Shown here in pieces: positions 9,599-20,261 of a stretch of 64,000 nucleotides of DNA. Under the pieces are notes generated by a model that was given only the letters and a program-made list of their open reading frames with translations, was not told the DNA's origin and did not search any database. This DNA comes from Lederbergia galactosidilytica. GTDB taxonomy: Bacteria > Bacillota > Bacilli > Bacillales > Bacillaceae_C. Every line of letters begins with the position of its first letter. The first letter of the stretch is position 1. The position numbers and the translations under genes were made by a program. The DNA lies in the NCBI RefSeq assembly GCF_017873565.1, contig NZ_JAGGKH010000012.1:62001-126000 (forward strand). The letters are read 5' to 3'.

Positions 9599-10834
9599 CT
9601 ACTTACGATTTTCGACTTTTTCCCAATCAGCTTGAATCTTTTTTAAGAAGGCATCGATATCTTTATCTTGAACGAGAGTCTGTAAGGATTTATCTGGCGC
9701 AACACCAGTTGGAATATAATGGTCAGGGAAATCAGATAGAGCACCTTTTTCAAAACTTTCATTTAACGCTTCTACTGAGGGATCTTCCTGAACGATCCCC
9801 TTTAAAGCAGAGAATGAATTTTGCTCTGTAATATATTGTTGTGCATTTTCATCTTGTAGTAGGAATTCCACAAATTTCATCGCTTCTTCCTTATGTTTAG
9901 AAGACTCAGCTATACCGAATAATAAATCGACTCCTGAAACAAGTTGAATCTCGTCAGCATTATTAGTTGCTGGGAATGGAAATACTCCTAAATCAATATC
10001 AGGATTGGCCTTTTTAATTTCTGGAATAACCCAGATCCCTTGTAAATACATAGCCGCTTTACCATTGGCAAAGGCTGTATTCCCATCATTGTAAGCAACA
10101 CCTTGTTGATTTTTATGTCCATATTTTGCTAACTCCACCATTTTTTCTGCTGCTTCTTTAAATCTTTCACCAGCAAGGATATTTCCTTCATTGAGTTCAC
10201 TATAGAAATCCTCCCCCTGTGTATTCGCTGCAAGGGCATTAAACGAAGGCAAGGTTGTCCAAGCATCTTTATACGTATGGTAGAAAGGAATTTGGCCAGC
10301 AGATTGAATTTCTTCTGCTACAGCAAGAAGTTCATCCCATGTTTTAGGAATTTCTAGACCCAGTTCTTTAAAAATAGTTTTATTATAAATTACACCTACT
10401 GCATTTGTTGCAAATGGTATTGCGTAAACCTCTTCCTTACCTGATATATCTTTTAACATTTGAATATAGGATGGTTGAACTTTCTCAAGTTTTTCATCAT
10501 CAGATACATCCGTAAATACACCGGCATCAGCCAAATCTTTGTAAGTCATGTCTCCACCAACCGCTACAATATCAGGCATATCCCCTTTGGATACTCTAGT
10601 TCGGATAACGGTTGATGGTTCAGGAGGACTCGCTTGTTCTACGGTGATATCCGGATTTTCTTCTTCAAATTTCTCGATTAGTTTATCAAAAGTTTCCATT
10701 CCTTCACGCTTATGATGGAAAAATTCAATTTTTACCTTCCCATCTTTTTCAGCAGCGTTTTCTCCACTGGCGCAACCTGCTAATAAGGAAATCGATAACG
10801 CTCCAGCAACAAGCAATGAAACTGTCTTTTTCAT
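9599..10834 (-). CDS. msmE: Sugar-binding lipoprotein of the raffinose-type ABC importer
   Basis: Extracellular solute-binding protein of about 411 residues (COG1653 type). A lipoprotein signal, MKKTVSLLVAGALSISLLAGC, puts the acylated cysteine at residue 21. Sugar-binding-protein features such as PDIVAVGGDMTYKDLADAG and NGKAAMYLQGIWVIPEI are visible. ATG 10834 follows GGAGGAAAACAAC; the frame opens at 10894 without a better site. It lies 108 bases after the lacI stop and about 75 bases before the permeases. Specificity for raffinose-family sugars is inferred from the linked alpha-galactosidase and sucrose phosphorylase. Confidence 0.9.
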   Translation of the reverse strand: MKKTVSLLVAGALSISLLAGCASGENAAEKDGKVKIEFFHHKREGMETFDKLIEKFEEENPDITVEQASPPEPSTVIRTRVSKGDMPDIVAVGGDMTYKDLADAGVFTDVSDDEKLEKVQPSYIQMLKDISGKEEVYAIPFATNAVGVIYNKTIFKELGLEIPKTWDELLAVAEEIQSAGQIPFYHTYKDAWTTLPSFNALAANTQGEDFYSELNEGNILAGERFKEAAEKMVELAKYGHKNQQGVAYNDGNTAFANGKAAMYLQGIWVIPEIKKANPDIDLGVFPFPATNNADEIQLVSGVDLLFGIAESSKHKEEAMKFVEFLLQDENAQQYITEQNSFSALKGIVQEDPSVEALNESFEKGALSDFPDHYIPTGVAPDKSLQTLVQDKDIDAFLKKIQADWEKVENRK

Positions 10835-10942
10835 GTTGTTTTCCTCCATTAATATATATAATTGGAATTTTACTTGGGTTGTAATGAAAGACATTGGTTA
10901 CAAAAGATTAGCTAAACTGGTCTACACTCGTTAGTGCCTCAT

Positions 10943-12007
<1,065 letters not shown>

Positions 12008-12081
12008 ACATTCATTAATATACCATGTAATCCGCTTCCATACAATACTTAATAGAAAAAACAATGCTTTTTACACATTTT

Positions 12082-12096
12082 TAGTAAACATAACTA
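12082..12096. promoter_or_regulatory. Second LacI-type operator upstream of lacI
   Basis: TAGTAAACATAACTA is an imperfect palindrome that is identical over 15 bases to the site at 14741-14755 upstream of the fructokinase gene. The shared sequence links the two divergently placed parts of the same regulon. Confidence 0.65.
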
Positions 12097-12122
12097 GAAT
12101 TTCCCAATGATTACTTTATTGG

Positions 12123-12155
12123 AAAAGGTAAAATGATCAAATCATTTTACCTTTT
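12123..12155 (-). terminator. Terminator after sucrose phosphorylase
   Basis: A 15-base perfect stem, AAAAGGTAAAATGAT (12123-12137) with ATCATTTTACCTTTT (12141-12155), has a 3-base loop. It lies 36 bases past the sucrose phosphorylase stop. Its arm ends in TTTT on either strand. Confidence 0.7.
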
Positions 12156-12190
12156 ATCCTTCTTCTTATTAAAGAATCTACTAGTTATTC

Positions 12191-13660
12191 TTATACAATA
12201 TAATCTATTTCTTGACCACTCTTATCTACATAACGAATTGTTGTTTTATTAGTTTTTAGATCTATAAATAGTGAACAATGCTTATCCGCTTTGCGCCATG
12301 TAAGATGAATTTCATCATAAGCAGAATCTAGTACCGTAAATGTACCATTAAAAGCATCATACTCATTTCTAAAGCGAATCAATTTTAGCAGCCTTTGAAC
12401 TACTTCATGTCCAAGAGATTGTTCAATTTCCTCAAGATTATAATTATGGCGATTTATATCGCGTCCATCACCGGTTTTTTCCGCATTTTCATAGTCATTT
12501 TCCCCTGCAAGAAGTCCTACATAATATACTTGTGGGACACCTGGTGTAAAAAATTGGATGGCCCTTGCTGCTAAATAAGCATCATTATCACAATTAAGCA
12601 CAGAATAATATGTTCCTCTAATTTGGTGTACATCAAAGCCGTCTGGATCTTTATGCTCGTCCGAAAGTATCAAACTAAGATTCGAACCTCTTTCTAAACA
12701 AACATCGACTACTTTTCTCGCTTCCTCCGTGTTCATTAGACCGTCTAAATCCGGTTTTAGCGGAATACCATCATGACAATCTAACATCGTAAATTGTTTA
12801 TGAGGGCGATTCTTTAAATAATGAAGAAGTTCTTTGCTATTTTTATTTATAAGTGTGTCAAGCACTCGATAAGGTAAAATAAAGTCGTAAATCAAGTGGC
12901 CATGCTCTGCCAGCTTATACTGAATACTATAGTGTGAATGGACCTCTGGAAGTAGTTCTATATTCAATGAATGGGCAAGCTCCGTAATCCAATCCAAGAA
13001 TTTATAAATATCTGGCTCGACAAAAAAGCAGCTTGTTCCCAACTTCTTAATAATATAGCCAACTGCATCCAGACGGACAATTTTAATATTTTGTTCCTTA
13101 AAGTTTTCAAAGTAAGTTGTGAGTAATTGTTTCACTTTTTCTGAGTTGACATCTAGGTCAATTTGCTCAGATGGATTGGTTTTACCAAATGTCGTCCAAA
13201 CCTTTTCCTCTTCACCCGTTTCCTCAATCATAAAGGACGAATAAGGTACAGGTCTGCGCAAGAACATTTTATCAATATCTTCCTGTACTGGTATGCCATC
13301 TTCCCATAACTTATCTAGTGTGATGAAATAATCTGCGTACTCTGATTGTCTCCCTTTTTTTAGAAAGTCCTGGAAGTATTCTGACTGTCTGGAAATATGA
13401 TTCACCATTAAATCGACCAAAATATCATATTTCTCACCAATTGCTCTCACATCATCCCAGGTCCCAAAGGCTGGATCAATTTCTAAATATGTCAGTGGAG
13501 CAAAGCCCCGATCCCCCGAAGATGGATAAGGCGGCAAAATATGAATACCTCCTTTAAAAATATCGGAAAAGTGCTCATTTAGTACATGATGTAGTGACTT
13601 TAAATCTCCCCCTAATGAATCTGGATATGTAATAAGTTGCACTTGATTTTTTACAGCCAT
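12191..13660 (-). CDS. gtfA: Sucrose phosphorylase, glycoside hydrolase family 13
   Basis: About 489 residues. It converts sucrose and phosphate to glucose 1-phosphate and fructose in the cytoplasm. GH13 motifs are visible: DLMVNHISRQSEYF, nucleophile about D198 in IVRLDAVGY, acid/base about E239 in LLPEVHSHY, and LDCHDGIP. The D-to-E spacing of 41 is close to that of the Bifidobacterium enzyme. The start ATG 13660 is chosen because AGGAGG lies six bases upstream; the frame opens earlier, at 13681, inside the fructokinase gene. It follows scrK by 10 bases, so the two are co-transcribed. A sucrose-6-phosphate phosphorylase cannot be ruled out, but the ABC importer context favours free sucrose. 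Confidence 0.92.
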   Translation of the reverse strand: MAVKNQVQLITYPDSLGGDLKSLHHVLNEHFSDIFKGGIHILPPYPSSGDRGFAPLTYLEIDPAFGTWDDVRAIGEKYDILVDLMVNHISRQSEYFQDFLKKGRQSEYADYFITLDKLWEDGIPVQEDIDKMFLRRPVPYSSFMIEETGEEEKVWTTFGKTNPSEQIDLDVNSEKVKQLLTTYFENFKEQNIKIVRLDAVGYIIKKLGTSCFFVEPDIYKFLDWITELAHSLNIELLPEVHSHYSIQYKLAEHGHLIYDFILPYRVLDTLINKNSKELLHYLKNRPHKQFTMLDCHDGIPLKPDLDGLMNTEEARKVVDVCLERGSNLSLILSDEHKDPDGFDVHQIRGTYYSVLNCDNDAYLAARAIQFFTPGVPQVYYVGLLAGENDYENAEKTGDGRDINRHNYNLEEIEQSLGHEVVQRLLKLIRFRNEYDAFNGTFTVLDSAYDEIHLTWRKADKHCSLFIDLKTNKTTIRYVDKSGQEIDYIV

Positions 13661-13670
13661 TTTCATCCTC

Positions 13671-14627
13671 CTATAGTTCAAAAAGTTCTTTTATTTTTTC
13701 CAAACTTGGCAACTCTACGACTGCCCCTGTGTATTTTAACTTAAAGGCACTGACAGCTGATCCTAATTGAACCGCTTCTTTAATGGTATACCCTTTTACA
13801 ACTGCCGAGTAAAATCCCGACCAAAAAGCGTCTCCGGCTCCTGTTGTGTCAACAACCTCTTTTGCTAATGTTTGACTCCTCATCGTTTCTTTACCATTTG
13901 ACACTAGCACTCCGTCTTTTCCAAGCGTCATGATCACTAGTTTTGCTCCCAACTTCAGGAATTTCTCTATTTGGTTTTCCGGAGTATCTTTTCCAAACAA
14001 TCTTTCAGCATCATCTTCAGATGGCTTTATAATATCAACATCGCGAATAATAGATTTTATATAGGCAACCCCATCTTCATCCTTCTGCCAAAGCATTGAG
14101 TGATAATTAGGATCAAAACAGATAAGAATACCATTATTTTTAGCTGTTTGGATAATCTTTTCGATTGTGTTACGCGCGGGTTTCATGGAAATCGGCCAGC
14201 TAGAAAAGTGAACAATCTTAGAATGGAGTAAAACTTGTTCAAGTTGGGAAGTATAAGCTAATTGATAGTCAGCACCTCTATAAAAGATTGGGATTGGTGT
14301 TGCCTTGCTCTTCGTTACAACAACCATACTAGTTGATTGGTCCATTACTTGAATATTGCTAGAATCAATATCTTCCTTACGCAAATGGTTCAATAAGAAC
14401 TTCCCGAAGCCGTCATCCCCCACAGCAGATGCTAGCAAAGATTGAATACCTAATTTCTTCGTATTCATAGCTATGTTTGCAGGAGAACCGCCAAAATACT
14501 TATGAAAAAGATTGCTATTGATGTCCTCATCATACTCTTCAGAAATCATATCAATCAGGAGTTCCCCAACTGTCAAAATATCATTCTTCTTCATTTGAAA
14601 TTTAATGCCTTCGTCGAGCCTAAACAT
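13671..14627 (-). CDS. scrK: PfkB family fructokinase
   Basis: 318 residues. It is predicted to phosphorylate the fructose released by sucrose phosphorylase to fructose 6-phosphate. The PfkB signatures are GGSPANIAMNTKKLG near the N-terminus and DTTGAGDAFWSGF with the catalytic aspartate near the C-terminus. GGAGGGAAAAG directly precedes ATG 14627. It is the first gene of a two-gene operon with gtfA. Two LacI-type operator palindromes lie about 115-150 bases upstream. The sugar specificity is inferred from context. Confidence 0.85.
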   Translation of the reverse strand: MFRLDEGIKFQMKKNDILTVGELLIDMISEEYDEDINSNLFHKYFGGSPANIAMNTKKLGIQSLLASAVGDDGFGKFLLNHLRKEDIDSSNIQVMDQSTSMVVVTKSKATPIPIFYRGADYQLAYTSQLEQVLLHSKIVHFSSWPISMKPARNTIEKIIQTAKNNGILICFDPNYHSMLWQKDEDGVAYIKSIIRDVDIIKPSEDDAERLFGKDTPENQIEKFLKLGAKLVIMTLGKDGVLVSNGKETMRSQTLAKEVVDTTGAGDAFWSGFYSAVVKGYTIKEAVQLGSAVSAFKLKYTGAVVELPSLEKIKELFEL

Positions 14628-14740
14628 CTTTTCCCTCCATTTTACAGATGGTTTATTTTTTTATCTCATTGGGAATTCTCTGTACAATGATTCGTTTGGC
14701 TGTATTCCAAACTTTAAGTTATATGAACTTTTTAAAAAAC

Positions 14741-14778
14741 TAGTAAACATAACTAGTAAAATTGATTAGTTTTACTAA
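14741..14778. promoter_or_regulatory. Pair of LacI-type operators upstream of fructokinase
   Basis: TAGTAAACATAACTA (14741-14755) matches the site at 12082-12096 exactly and is flanked by ACTAGT on both sides. TTAGTTTTACTAA (14766-14778) is a perfect inverted repeat with the same TAGT/ACTA half-sites. The tandem arrangement supports control of scrK-gtfA by the LacI protein encoded at 10943-11965. Confidence 0.7.
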
Positions 14779-14957
14779 AAACAGTTTAACAAGAAACGCA
14801 TTTTCAAGCAAGGTTGATAAAAAATATTTCTATACTAACGATTGGTAGAGGATATCTAGTCTTTGATGTTGGGGGCGAATATTCCGTGTCTTACTATTCC
14901 CGCAGGCGTAGTGGCGTTTATGGCGGTTTTCTTGGAGTTTATTCATTATTCATAAAT

Positions 14958-14985
14958 AAAAAGAAGGGGATTCTCCCTTCTTTTT
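14958..14985. terminator. Bidirectional intrinsic terminator
   Basis: AAAAAGAAGGG (14958-14968) pairs perfectly with CCCTTCTTTTT (14975-14985) around a 6-base loop, with T runs in both directions. It lies 135 bases past the MFS gene on the minus strand and would insulate it from scrK. The rest of 14790-15120 has no supported gene. Confidence 0.8.
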
Positions 14986-15120
14986 ATTTATTGGAAACTT
15001 ATTAGACAGCTCTTTATATTTAATACTTGCTTACTCCGCTTTTAGTTAAAGCTAGAAATGAATTGCCACCCCTGTTTCAAGAAAATTAACCTAGATAAAT
15101 CATTCATATAAAATTTCTAT

Positions 15121-16446
15121 TTAGTCCTGAACTTGCTGTTGGTTTGCATTTAATGTTTTGGATCTTCGGGACCAGATTACTGCTGGAATGAGTAATAAGG
15201 ATAAAACTCCTCCGACAAGTGATAATATTGAATAACTTGAAGTGGCAACAATCATTCCAGATAAACCTGCTGCTAATGCTCCTGACAAGGCAATGCCAAC
15301 ATCTACAGATCCTTGCGTCTTAGCACGAGTAGATAGTGGCGTTGCATCTACAAGGATTGCTGTGCCACTAATTAATCCAAAGTTCCAGCCAAGTCCTAGT
15401 AAAACAAGTGCTGTAATGATGAACATTAGGGAATCAGCTGGTCCAACCGCAGCCAAAATCCCAGCTGCAAGCAGTGTAATAGCAGAAGCAATCGCCATTG
15501 TTGCACGTCCAATTTTATCTACAAGGAAACCAGTAACCAGAGAAGGCAAATACATTGCTCCTATATGAAAGCCAATCACAAGTCCTACTGCCCTTAAATC
15601 ATGCCCATGATGTCCCATATGAATGGGGGTCATAGTCATAATGGCTGTCATGACAAATTGAGTTAGTACCATTACTGCAGCCCCTGTAAAAACTCCACGC
15701 TTGTTAATTGCTGGCAAATTAGAAGCTTCCTCTGATCGTAAATGACGAGTTGTTCTTTGAATATCGGAAATTGCTTTAGCAACAATGAAGGGATCAGGAC
15801 GAAGTAAAATAAATAGAACAGAACCAGCAAGTATATACGCTGCTGCTGCTAAAATAAATGGACCAGCCAAAGGAGGAATTCCTAAAGATTGCGCAAATCC
15901 CCCCATAACATCCACCAGGTTTGGGCCTGCAACAGCACCAAATGTGGTGGAGACCATGGCCATACTCACAGCCTTTGCCCTCTGTGTCGAGCTTGCCAAA
16001 TCCGTTCCTGCGTACCGTGCTTGTAAGTTTGTAGCTGATCCAGCCCCATAGATAAACAGGGAAATAAATAAGAGGAAAATGCTATTGGTTAATGCGGAAA
16101 TGACTATTCCGATCGCACCAATACCTCCAGAAAAAAATCCCGCCGCAAGTCCAGACCGACGTCCGAATCGCTGAGAAAGTCGTCCTACAAGGAGCGCCGC
16201 ACCTGCTGATCCTAAGGTAAATAACGCGGCCGGAATTCCCGTTACACTATCTGTTCCTAACATGTCTTGGGCAAGAAGTGCTCCCACTGTTATTCCTGCT
16301 GCAAGTCCTGCTCCCCCAAAAATTTGAGATAGTACAATTACCATTAATGTTCTTTTATAAAGTTGTTGCTGTTTTTCTGGAGAGTGGATATAGGCTTGTA
16401 ATGAAGGCGATTGAATGTCTAACTTTCTAACCCTTTCGCGTAACAC
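15121..16446 (-). CDS. Major facilitator superfamily transporter
   Basis: 441 residues with about 12 membrane segments. An N-terminal cytoplasmic region of roughly 30 residues precedes the first segment (TLMVIVLSQIFGGAGLAAGI). The MFS loop motif is GRLSQRFGRRSGLAAG, with a second-half counterpart at GFLVDKIGRAT. It resembles drug or metabolite exporters of the DHA class, but the substrate cannot be assigned. It lies downstream of a MocR-type regulator, separated by a terminator, so it has its own promoter or depends on read-through. A regulatory link with that neighbour is possible but unproven. Confidence 0.85.
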   Translation of the reverse strand: MLRERVRKLDIQSPSLQAYIHSPEKQQQLYKRTLMVIVLSQIFGGAGLAAGITVGALLAQDMLGTDSVTGIPAALFTLGSAGAALLVGRLSQRFGRRSGLAAGFFSGGIGAIGIVISALTNSIFLLFISLFIYGAGSATNLQARYAGTDLASSTQRAKAVSMAMVSTTFGAVAGPNLVDVMGGFAQSLGIPPLAGPFILAAAAYILAGSVLFILLRPDPFIVAKAISDIQRTTRHLRSEEASNLPAINKRGVFTGAAVMVLTQFVMTAIMTMTPIHMGHHGHDLRAVGLVIGFHIGAMYLPSLVTGFLVDKIGRATMAIASAITLLAAGILAAVGPADSLMFIITALVLLGLGWNFGLISGTAILVDATPLSTRAKTQGSVDVGIALSGALAAGLSGMIVATSSYSILSLVGGVLSLLLIPAVIWSRRSKTLNANQQQVQD

Positions 16447-16512
16447 AGTCTAACCTACCTTTCTAGAAAGCTTATAATTTTCCAACTAGATTTCAATAAT
16501 CCTAACATGAAG

Positions 16513-16546
16513 AAAAACGCCATACAATAGATAAATTGTATGGCGT
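16513..16546 (-). terminator. Intrinsic terminator of the MocR-type gene
   Basis: ACGCCATACAAT (16517-16528) pairs with ATTGTATGGCGT (16535-16546), followed on the minus strand by TTTTTCTTC. It begins just past the stop codon at 16553. Confidence 0.85.
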
Positions 16547-16552
16547 ACAATA

Positions 16553-17962
16553 TTATAAATGTATGGGATTAAGTTGAGGTATGACATTTAGCAGACGTTT
16601 TAGGGTCATTAATCCCTCTTCAAACTCTTCAAGCGTATCCGGTGCAGATACTGATACTCTTACAGCCCGTTCTGGGCAACTATTCCCAACAACAAAACGT
16701 TCAGCCGCATATACTTGTACCCCTTTCTGTGCAGCCAACCTTTCAAATTCAGCACCTGTCATCTTGTCCGGTAATAGCAACCACCGAAAAATGCCTGTTT
16801 CATCTCCTAGACAAGAATAATCTGCCAAATGCCGATTTAATAGTTGGTTTCTTTCAATATTTTGTTGGCGATGCTTCTCAATTAAGATCTCAAACTGATT
16901 TGATACAATTATCCGTGCTGCTAATTCCGCTAATAATGGAGAAACTGATACATTTAGATTATAAAGGGCCTTTGAAATCGGATCTTTGAATCGGCTTGGA
17001 ACGGCCACGTAGGCTAATCGTAACCCTGGTGCGATCGATTTCGATAAACTCGCAATATAGATAACTTGTTCCGGTGCAAACGATGCCATTGCTGGAAGAG
17101 GTCTTTTGTTAAGAAGATGGTATGATGCATCTTCAATAATAAACTGATTATGTCTCTTAGCAATGGCTGCGATCTTCTTTCGCTTCTCGACAGATAAATA
17201 GGTTGCTGTAGGATTATGGTAATCGGGAATTAAATAAATCCCTTTAATATTGTCATTTGTACACGCATCTTCAAAAGCGGTTGGACACATTTCATAGTTT
17301 TCCGATTTTATCGGTACTATTTGCACATTTAGCATTGCGGCAACAGTTTTTAGACCTGGATATGTGTGTTGATCAACACCAATCCGATCCCCTGGATTAC
17401 AAAGACTCGCAAGTGTCGCGGCGATCGCATTTTGGCCCCCATTTGCCATTACAATATGATCAACGGTTGTGTCTAATCCGCCTTTTCGAATAAGCTTTAC
17501 AGCTGCATCCTTTTGCCAAAGGCTTTCTCCTGCTCGGCCATAACCAAACCATTTTTCATAATCTGCCTCTTGCAACATACTTTTTAGTTGTTCTCGTATT
17601 GGATCATATGAAGCATTATCAGGCAAAGTAGCTCCCATTTCAATTAAATGCCTTGGTTTCGTATCTTCTAGTAAATACGCATTCGATAACGCATCATACG
17701 AAACAAATGTACCGTTTCCAACAGATGCACTCAGCAAGCCCTTTCCCCCACATAATTTAAAAGCCTTTGTGATCGTGCTCAAATTTAAATCTAAATAATC
17801 AGCCAGTTCTCGCTGTGGAGGCAGCTTTGTTCCAGGCAATAACACTCCATTTAAAATATCTTCTTCCAATTGACTAGCAAGTGCTTGATAAATAGGCTTT
17901 TTCATTTTATCAATAGTCGGCTTCCAACTCAACGGATAGTTTTCAAAAGAATTGATTGGCAT
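16553..17962 (-). CDS. MocR/PdxR-type regulator (GntR DNA-binding domain fused to an aminotransferase fold)
   Basis: About 469 residues. Residues 20-95 form a GntR winged helix (PGTKLPPQRELADYLDLNLSTITKAF). The rest is a fold-type I aminotransferase domain with the PLP lysine in YIASLSKSIAPGLRLAY and the conserved YLIPDYHNPT. Such proteins sense PLP or amino-acid derivatives and usually act as activators. ATG 17962 has AAGGA eight bases upstream, whereas the ATG at 17971 abuts it. It is transcribed alone, ending at a strong terminator. The regulated gene is unknown; the MFS gene downstream is a candidate. Confidence 0.9.
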   Translation of the reverse strand: MPINSFENYPLSWKPTIDKMKKPIYQALASQLEEDILNGVLLPGTKLPPQRELADYLDLNLSTITKAFKLCGGKGLLSASVGNGTFVSYDALSNAYLLEDTKPRHLIEMGATLPDNASYDPIREQLKSMLQEADYEKWFGYGRAGESLWQKDAAVKLIRKGGLDTTVDHIVMANGGQNAIAATLASLCNPGDRIGVDQHTYPGLKTVAAMLNVQIVPIKSENYEMCPTAFEDACTNDNIKGIYLIPDYHNPTATYLSVEKRKKIAAIAKRHNQFIIEDASYHLLNKRPLPAMASFAPEQVIYIASLSKSIAPGLRLAYVAVPSRFKDPISKALYNLNVSVSPLLAELAARIIVSNQFEILIEKHRQQNIERNQLLNRHLADYSCLGDETGIFRWLLLPDKMTGAEFERLAAQKGVQVYAAERFVVGNSCPERAVRVSVSAPDTLEEFEEGLMTLKRLLNVIPQLNPIHL

Positions 17963-17971
17963 GGTATGCAT

Positions 17972-18360
17972 CCTTTTTCGTTCATTATAACCTTTGGTCC
18001 CTGTATCGTTCTACCTTATTGATTTTAGTAAGGTGTTTACAAAATAATGTAAAGAGGATAATTACTCTTTACATTACCCTACTTTACCCTAAAAAAGGGA
18101 ATTTCCTGCCAATTGTTGAAATAGATAAGTCTTTATATCGGCCCTTTATAGGCGGTTGATAATTTAAGAATACTAAAACTAGTATAGATAAAAACGACCG
18201 TTGGATACGATTACATCAGATGGTCGTTTATTGTGTAAAAAAACAATTTATATCTGCATTCATCAGATACAATCTTCTCAACTCCTTCGACCTCACTGCT
18301 AGAGGAAGCCGAAGGTGCTTGGGGATTGAATCGATGACAATTTTAGCTAGATGAACAATA
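17972..18360. terminator. Intergenic stretch with a hairpin terminator at 18192-18229
   Basis: AAACGACC (18192-18199) pairs with GGTCGTTT (18222-18229), and the minus strand continues TTTTTATC, so it could end the lacI transcript arriving from 18361. A further hairpin-forming stretch at 18275-18320 (CTTCGACCTC...GAAGCCGAAG, then CTTGGGGATTGA) looks like a mobile-element end but is too short to assign. No gene was seen. Confidence 0.55.
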
Positions 18361-19401
18361 TTATAAATTTTGAGGCGGATTAATTTTTATTACCGACTCT
18401 CTTACAACTAACTCTCCTGGTAAGGTAATAAACTTATCTACCGGTTCATTTTGGATTGCCTTATATAAAACATTAAAAGCAGTTATTCCCTTGTTCTTAG
18501 GATTCAACCTAATTGTCGTTAATGCTGGTTCTAAAAACTTTGCATATGATACATCATCAAATCCTATGACCGAAAGTTTATCCTCATTAAATAAGCCTTT
18601 TTTCTTTAAATAGTGAATGAATTTAACAGCTAGGAAATCTGAAGAGATGACCAACGCGGTAAGCTTATCTAAATTTTTAGCTATTTTCCCAAATTCCTGA
18701 TCAGTGAAAATTAATTCTTTATTATACTGAAGATCATATTTTTTTAATGCACGTAGATAACCCGTAAAGCGTTCATTAATGACCCCCGCCTCACCAACAT
18801 CAAAATTAAACGAAAGGAAACCAATATTTCTATGCCCTTGTTCCAAGACATAACGTGTTGCATCATACCCTACTTTTTCATCTGCACTCGATATAAAAAA
18901 GCGCTGCGGTAATTTTGCAACCTTGTCTTTCATTGAATTAGAAAAATGCGTGTCAACAAATACAACTGGTGTCTCTTCTGGAATTTCCCTTTGAATTTCG
19001 TCAAACTTCTTAGCGAGCACTCCTACAAAAATAAAACCTTCAAATTTCCAATTCTTTTGAACAGCAATTACATCCTCGATTGTTTGAATATTATAAACCA
19101 AAATAAAATAACCTAAATCTTTTGTTCTTTCTTCTATCCCAGCGAGCACCTCTGAAACAAATGGATCTGAAAAGTTAATTTTCTCTCCCACTGAATGGTA
19201 TAACAACCCAATTAAATTAGATGAGGAATTAGATAATGACCTTGCATTCATATTAGGAACATAATTGTACTTTCTAATAATCCCTTCAATTAATTCTATT
19301 TTTTCCTTAGAGACTCGATCCGTCCTTTGTTTAATAACATTTGTGACAGTGGTCATACTTACTCCAGCTTCATCAGCAATTGTTTTTAAATTTACCTTCA
19401 T
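18361..19401 (-). CDS. LacI family repressor of the second sugar ABC importer
   Basis: 346 residues. The LacI helix-turn-helix is NLKTIADEAGVSMTTVTNVI, followed by RKYNYVPNMNARSL and a sugar-sensing domain with LSVIGFDDVSYAKFLEPALT. It is the last gene of an operon, 44 bases after the second permease, preceded by GGGTGAAG. Two operator palindromes upstream of the first gene (22612-22658) are its probable targets, giving autoregulation of the importer. The inducer is unknown. Confidence 0.9.
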   Translation of the reverse strand: MKVNLKTIADEAGVSMTTVTNVIKQRTDRVSKEKIELIEGIIRKYNYVPNMNARSLSNSSSNLIGLLYHSVGEKINFSDPFVSEVLAGIEERTKDLGYFILVYNIQTIEDVIAVQKNWKFEGFIFVGVLAKKFDEIQREIPEETPVVFVDTHFSNSMKDKVAKLPQRFFISSADEKVGYDATRYVLEQGHRNIGFLSFNFDVGEAGVINERFTGYLRALKKYDLQYNKELIFTDQEFGKIAKNLDKLTALVISSDFLAVKFIHYLKKKGLFNEDKLSVIGFDDVSYAKFLEPALTTIRLNPKNKGITAFNVLYKAIQNEPVDKFITLPGELVVRESVIKINPPQNL

Positions 19402-19445
19402 CTACTACTTCACCCAATTTCATTATTTGGAAACTCATATATATA

Positions 19446-20261
19446 TTATTTTCCAGAACCACTTTGAACTCCTGCTATAAATTGTTTCTGAAAAATAAGA
19501 TATACAATTATAACAGGAATAATAGAAAGGGAGGTTGCTGCGAATAATCCGCCATAATCTGTTCCATATTGACCATTGAATATTCTTAATCCAACTGAAA
19601 GTAGCTGCTTACTCTGATCATTGATCATTAAGAAAGGCCATAAGAAATCTTCCCAGCTCCATAAAAATTGAAAGATAGCTAAACTTGAGATAGTATTTCT
19701 AGACATTGGTAATATGATTCTATGAAATATAAACCAATCTGATGCACCATCTACCCGAGCAGCTTCAAGCATTTCATCCGAAATTTGTGAGATTGATTGG
19801 CGAAATAGAAAAATTCCAAAGCCACTTACCATTGAAGGAACAATTAGTGATGTATAAGTATCTAGCCAACCAAAGTCCATCATCATATCGTATTTGGGGA
19901 TGATTGTAACAGCCCACGGTATCATCATTGTTGATAATACAATTGTAAATAGAAATGTATTTCCTCTAAATTTAAATTTTGCAAAGACGAAACCAAGCAG
20001 TGCACTCGTATAAATAATAATTAAAGTCGTGGCAATCGCGATAAATAAACTATTGCCAAACATTCTCATAAAATTAAACTTTTCTTGAATGCCCACATAA
20101 TTATCTAAAGTAAACTGACCTGGCCAAAAAGATCCACCGATTTTTACAATCTCGCTATTTGGCGCAAATGAAGAAATTAACATCCAAATGAAAGGAATGA
20201 TTGTAATAACCGCCATTATTAAAAGGATTAAATTGAAGATTATTGTACTAACTCTTTTCAC
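19446..20261 (-). CDS. Sugar ABC transporter permease, MalG type
   Basis: 271 residues with six hydrophobic segments. The EAA loop is EMLEAARVDGASDWFIFHRI, followed by LPMSRNTISSL. It begins at GTG 20261, which overlaps the stop of the upstream permease in GTGA, so the two are translationally coupled. It forms the channel with that partner. No ATPase gene lies in the operon. Confidence 0.9.
   Translation of the reverse strand: MKRVSTIIFNLILLIMAVITIIPFIWMLISSFAPNSEIVKIGGSFWPGQFTLDNYVGIQEKFNFMRMFGNSLFIAIATTLIIIYTSALLGFVFAKFKFRGNTFLFTIVLSTMMIPWAVTIIPKYDMMMDFGWLDTYTSLIVPSMVSGFGIFLFRQSISQISDEMLEAARVDGASDWFIFHRIILPMSRNTISSLAIFQFLWSWEDFLWPFLMINDQSKQLLSVGLRIFNGQYGTDYGGLFAATSLSIIPVIIVYLIFQKQFIAGVQSGSGK

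Noticed and set aside
14814-15005. 63-codon frame before the MFS gene
   Set aside because: It spans the bidirectional terminator and has no ribosome binding site.
18275-18350. Hairpin-rich stretch resembling an insertion-element end
   Set aside because: Only about 75 bases with no second landmark; kept as a note in the intergenic entry rather than a separate element.
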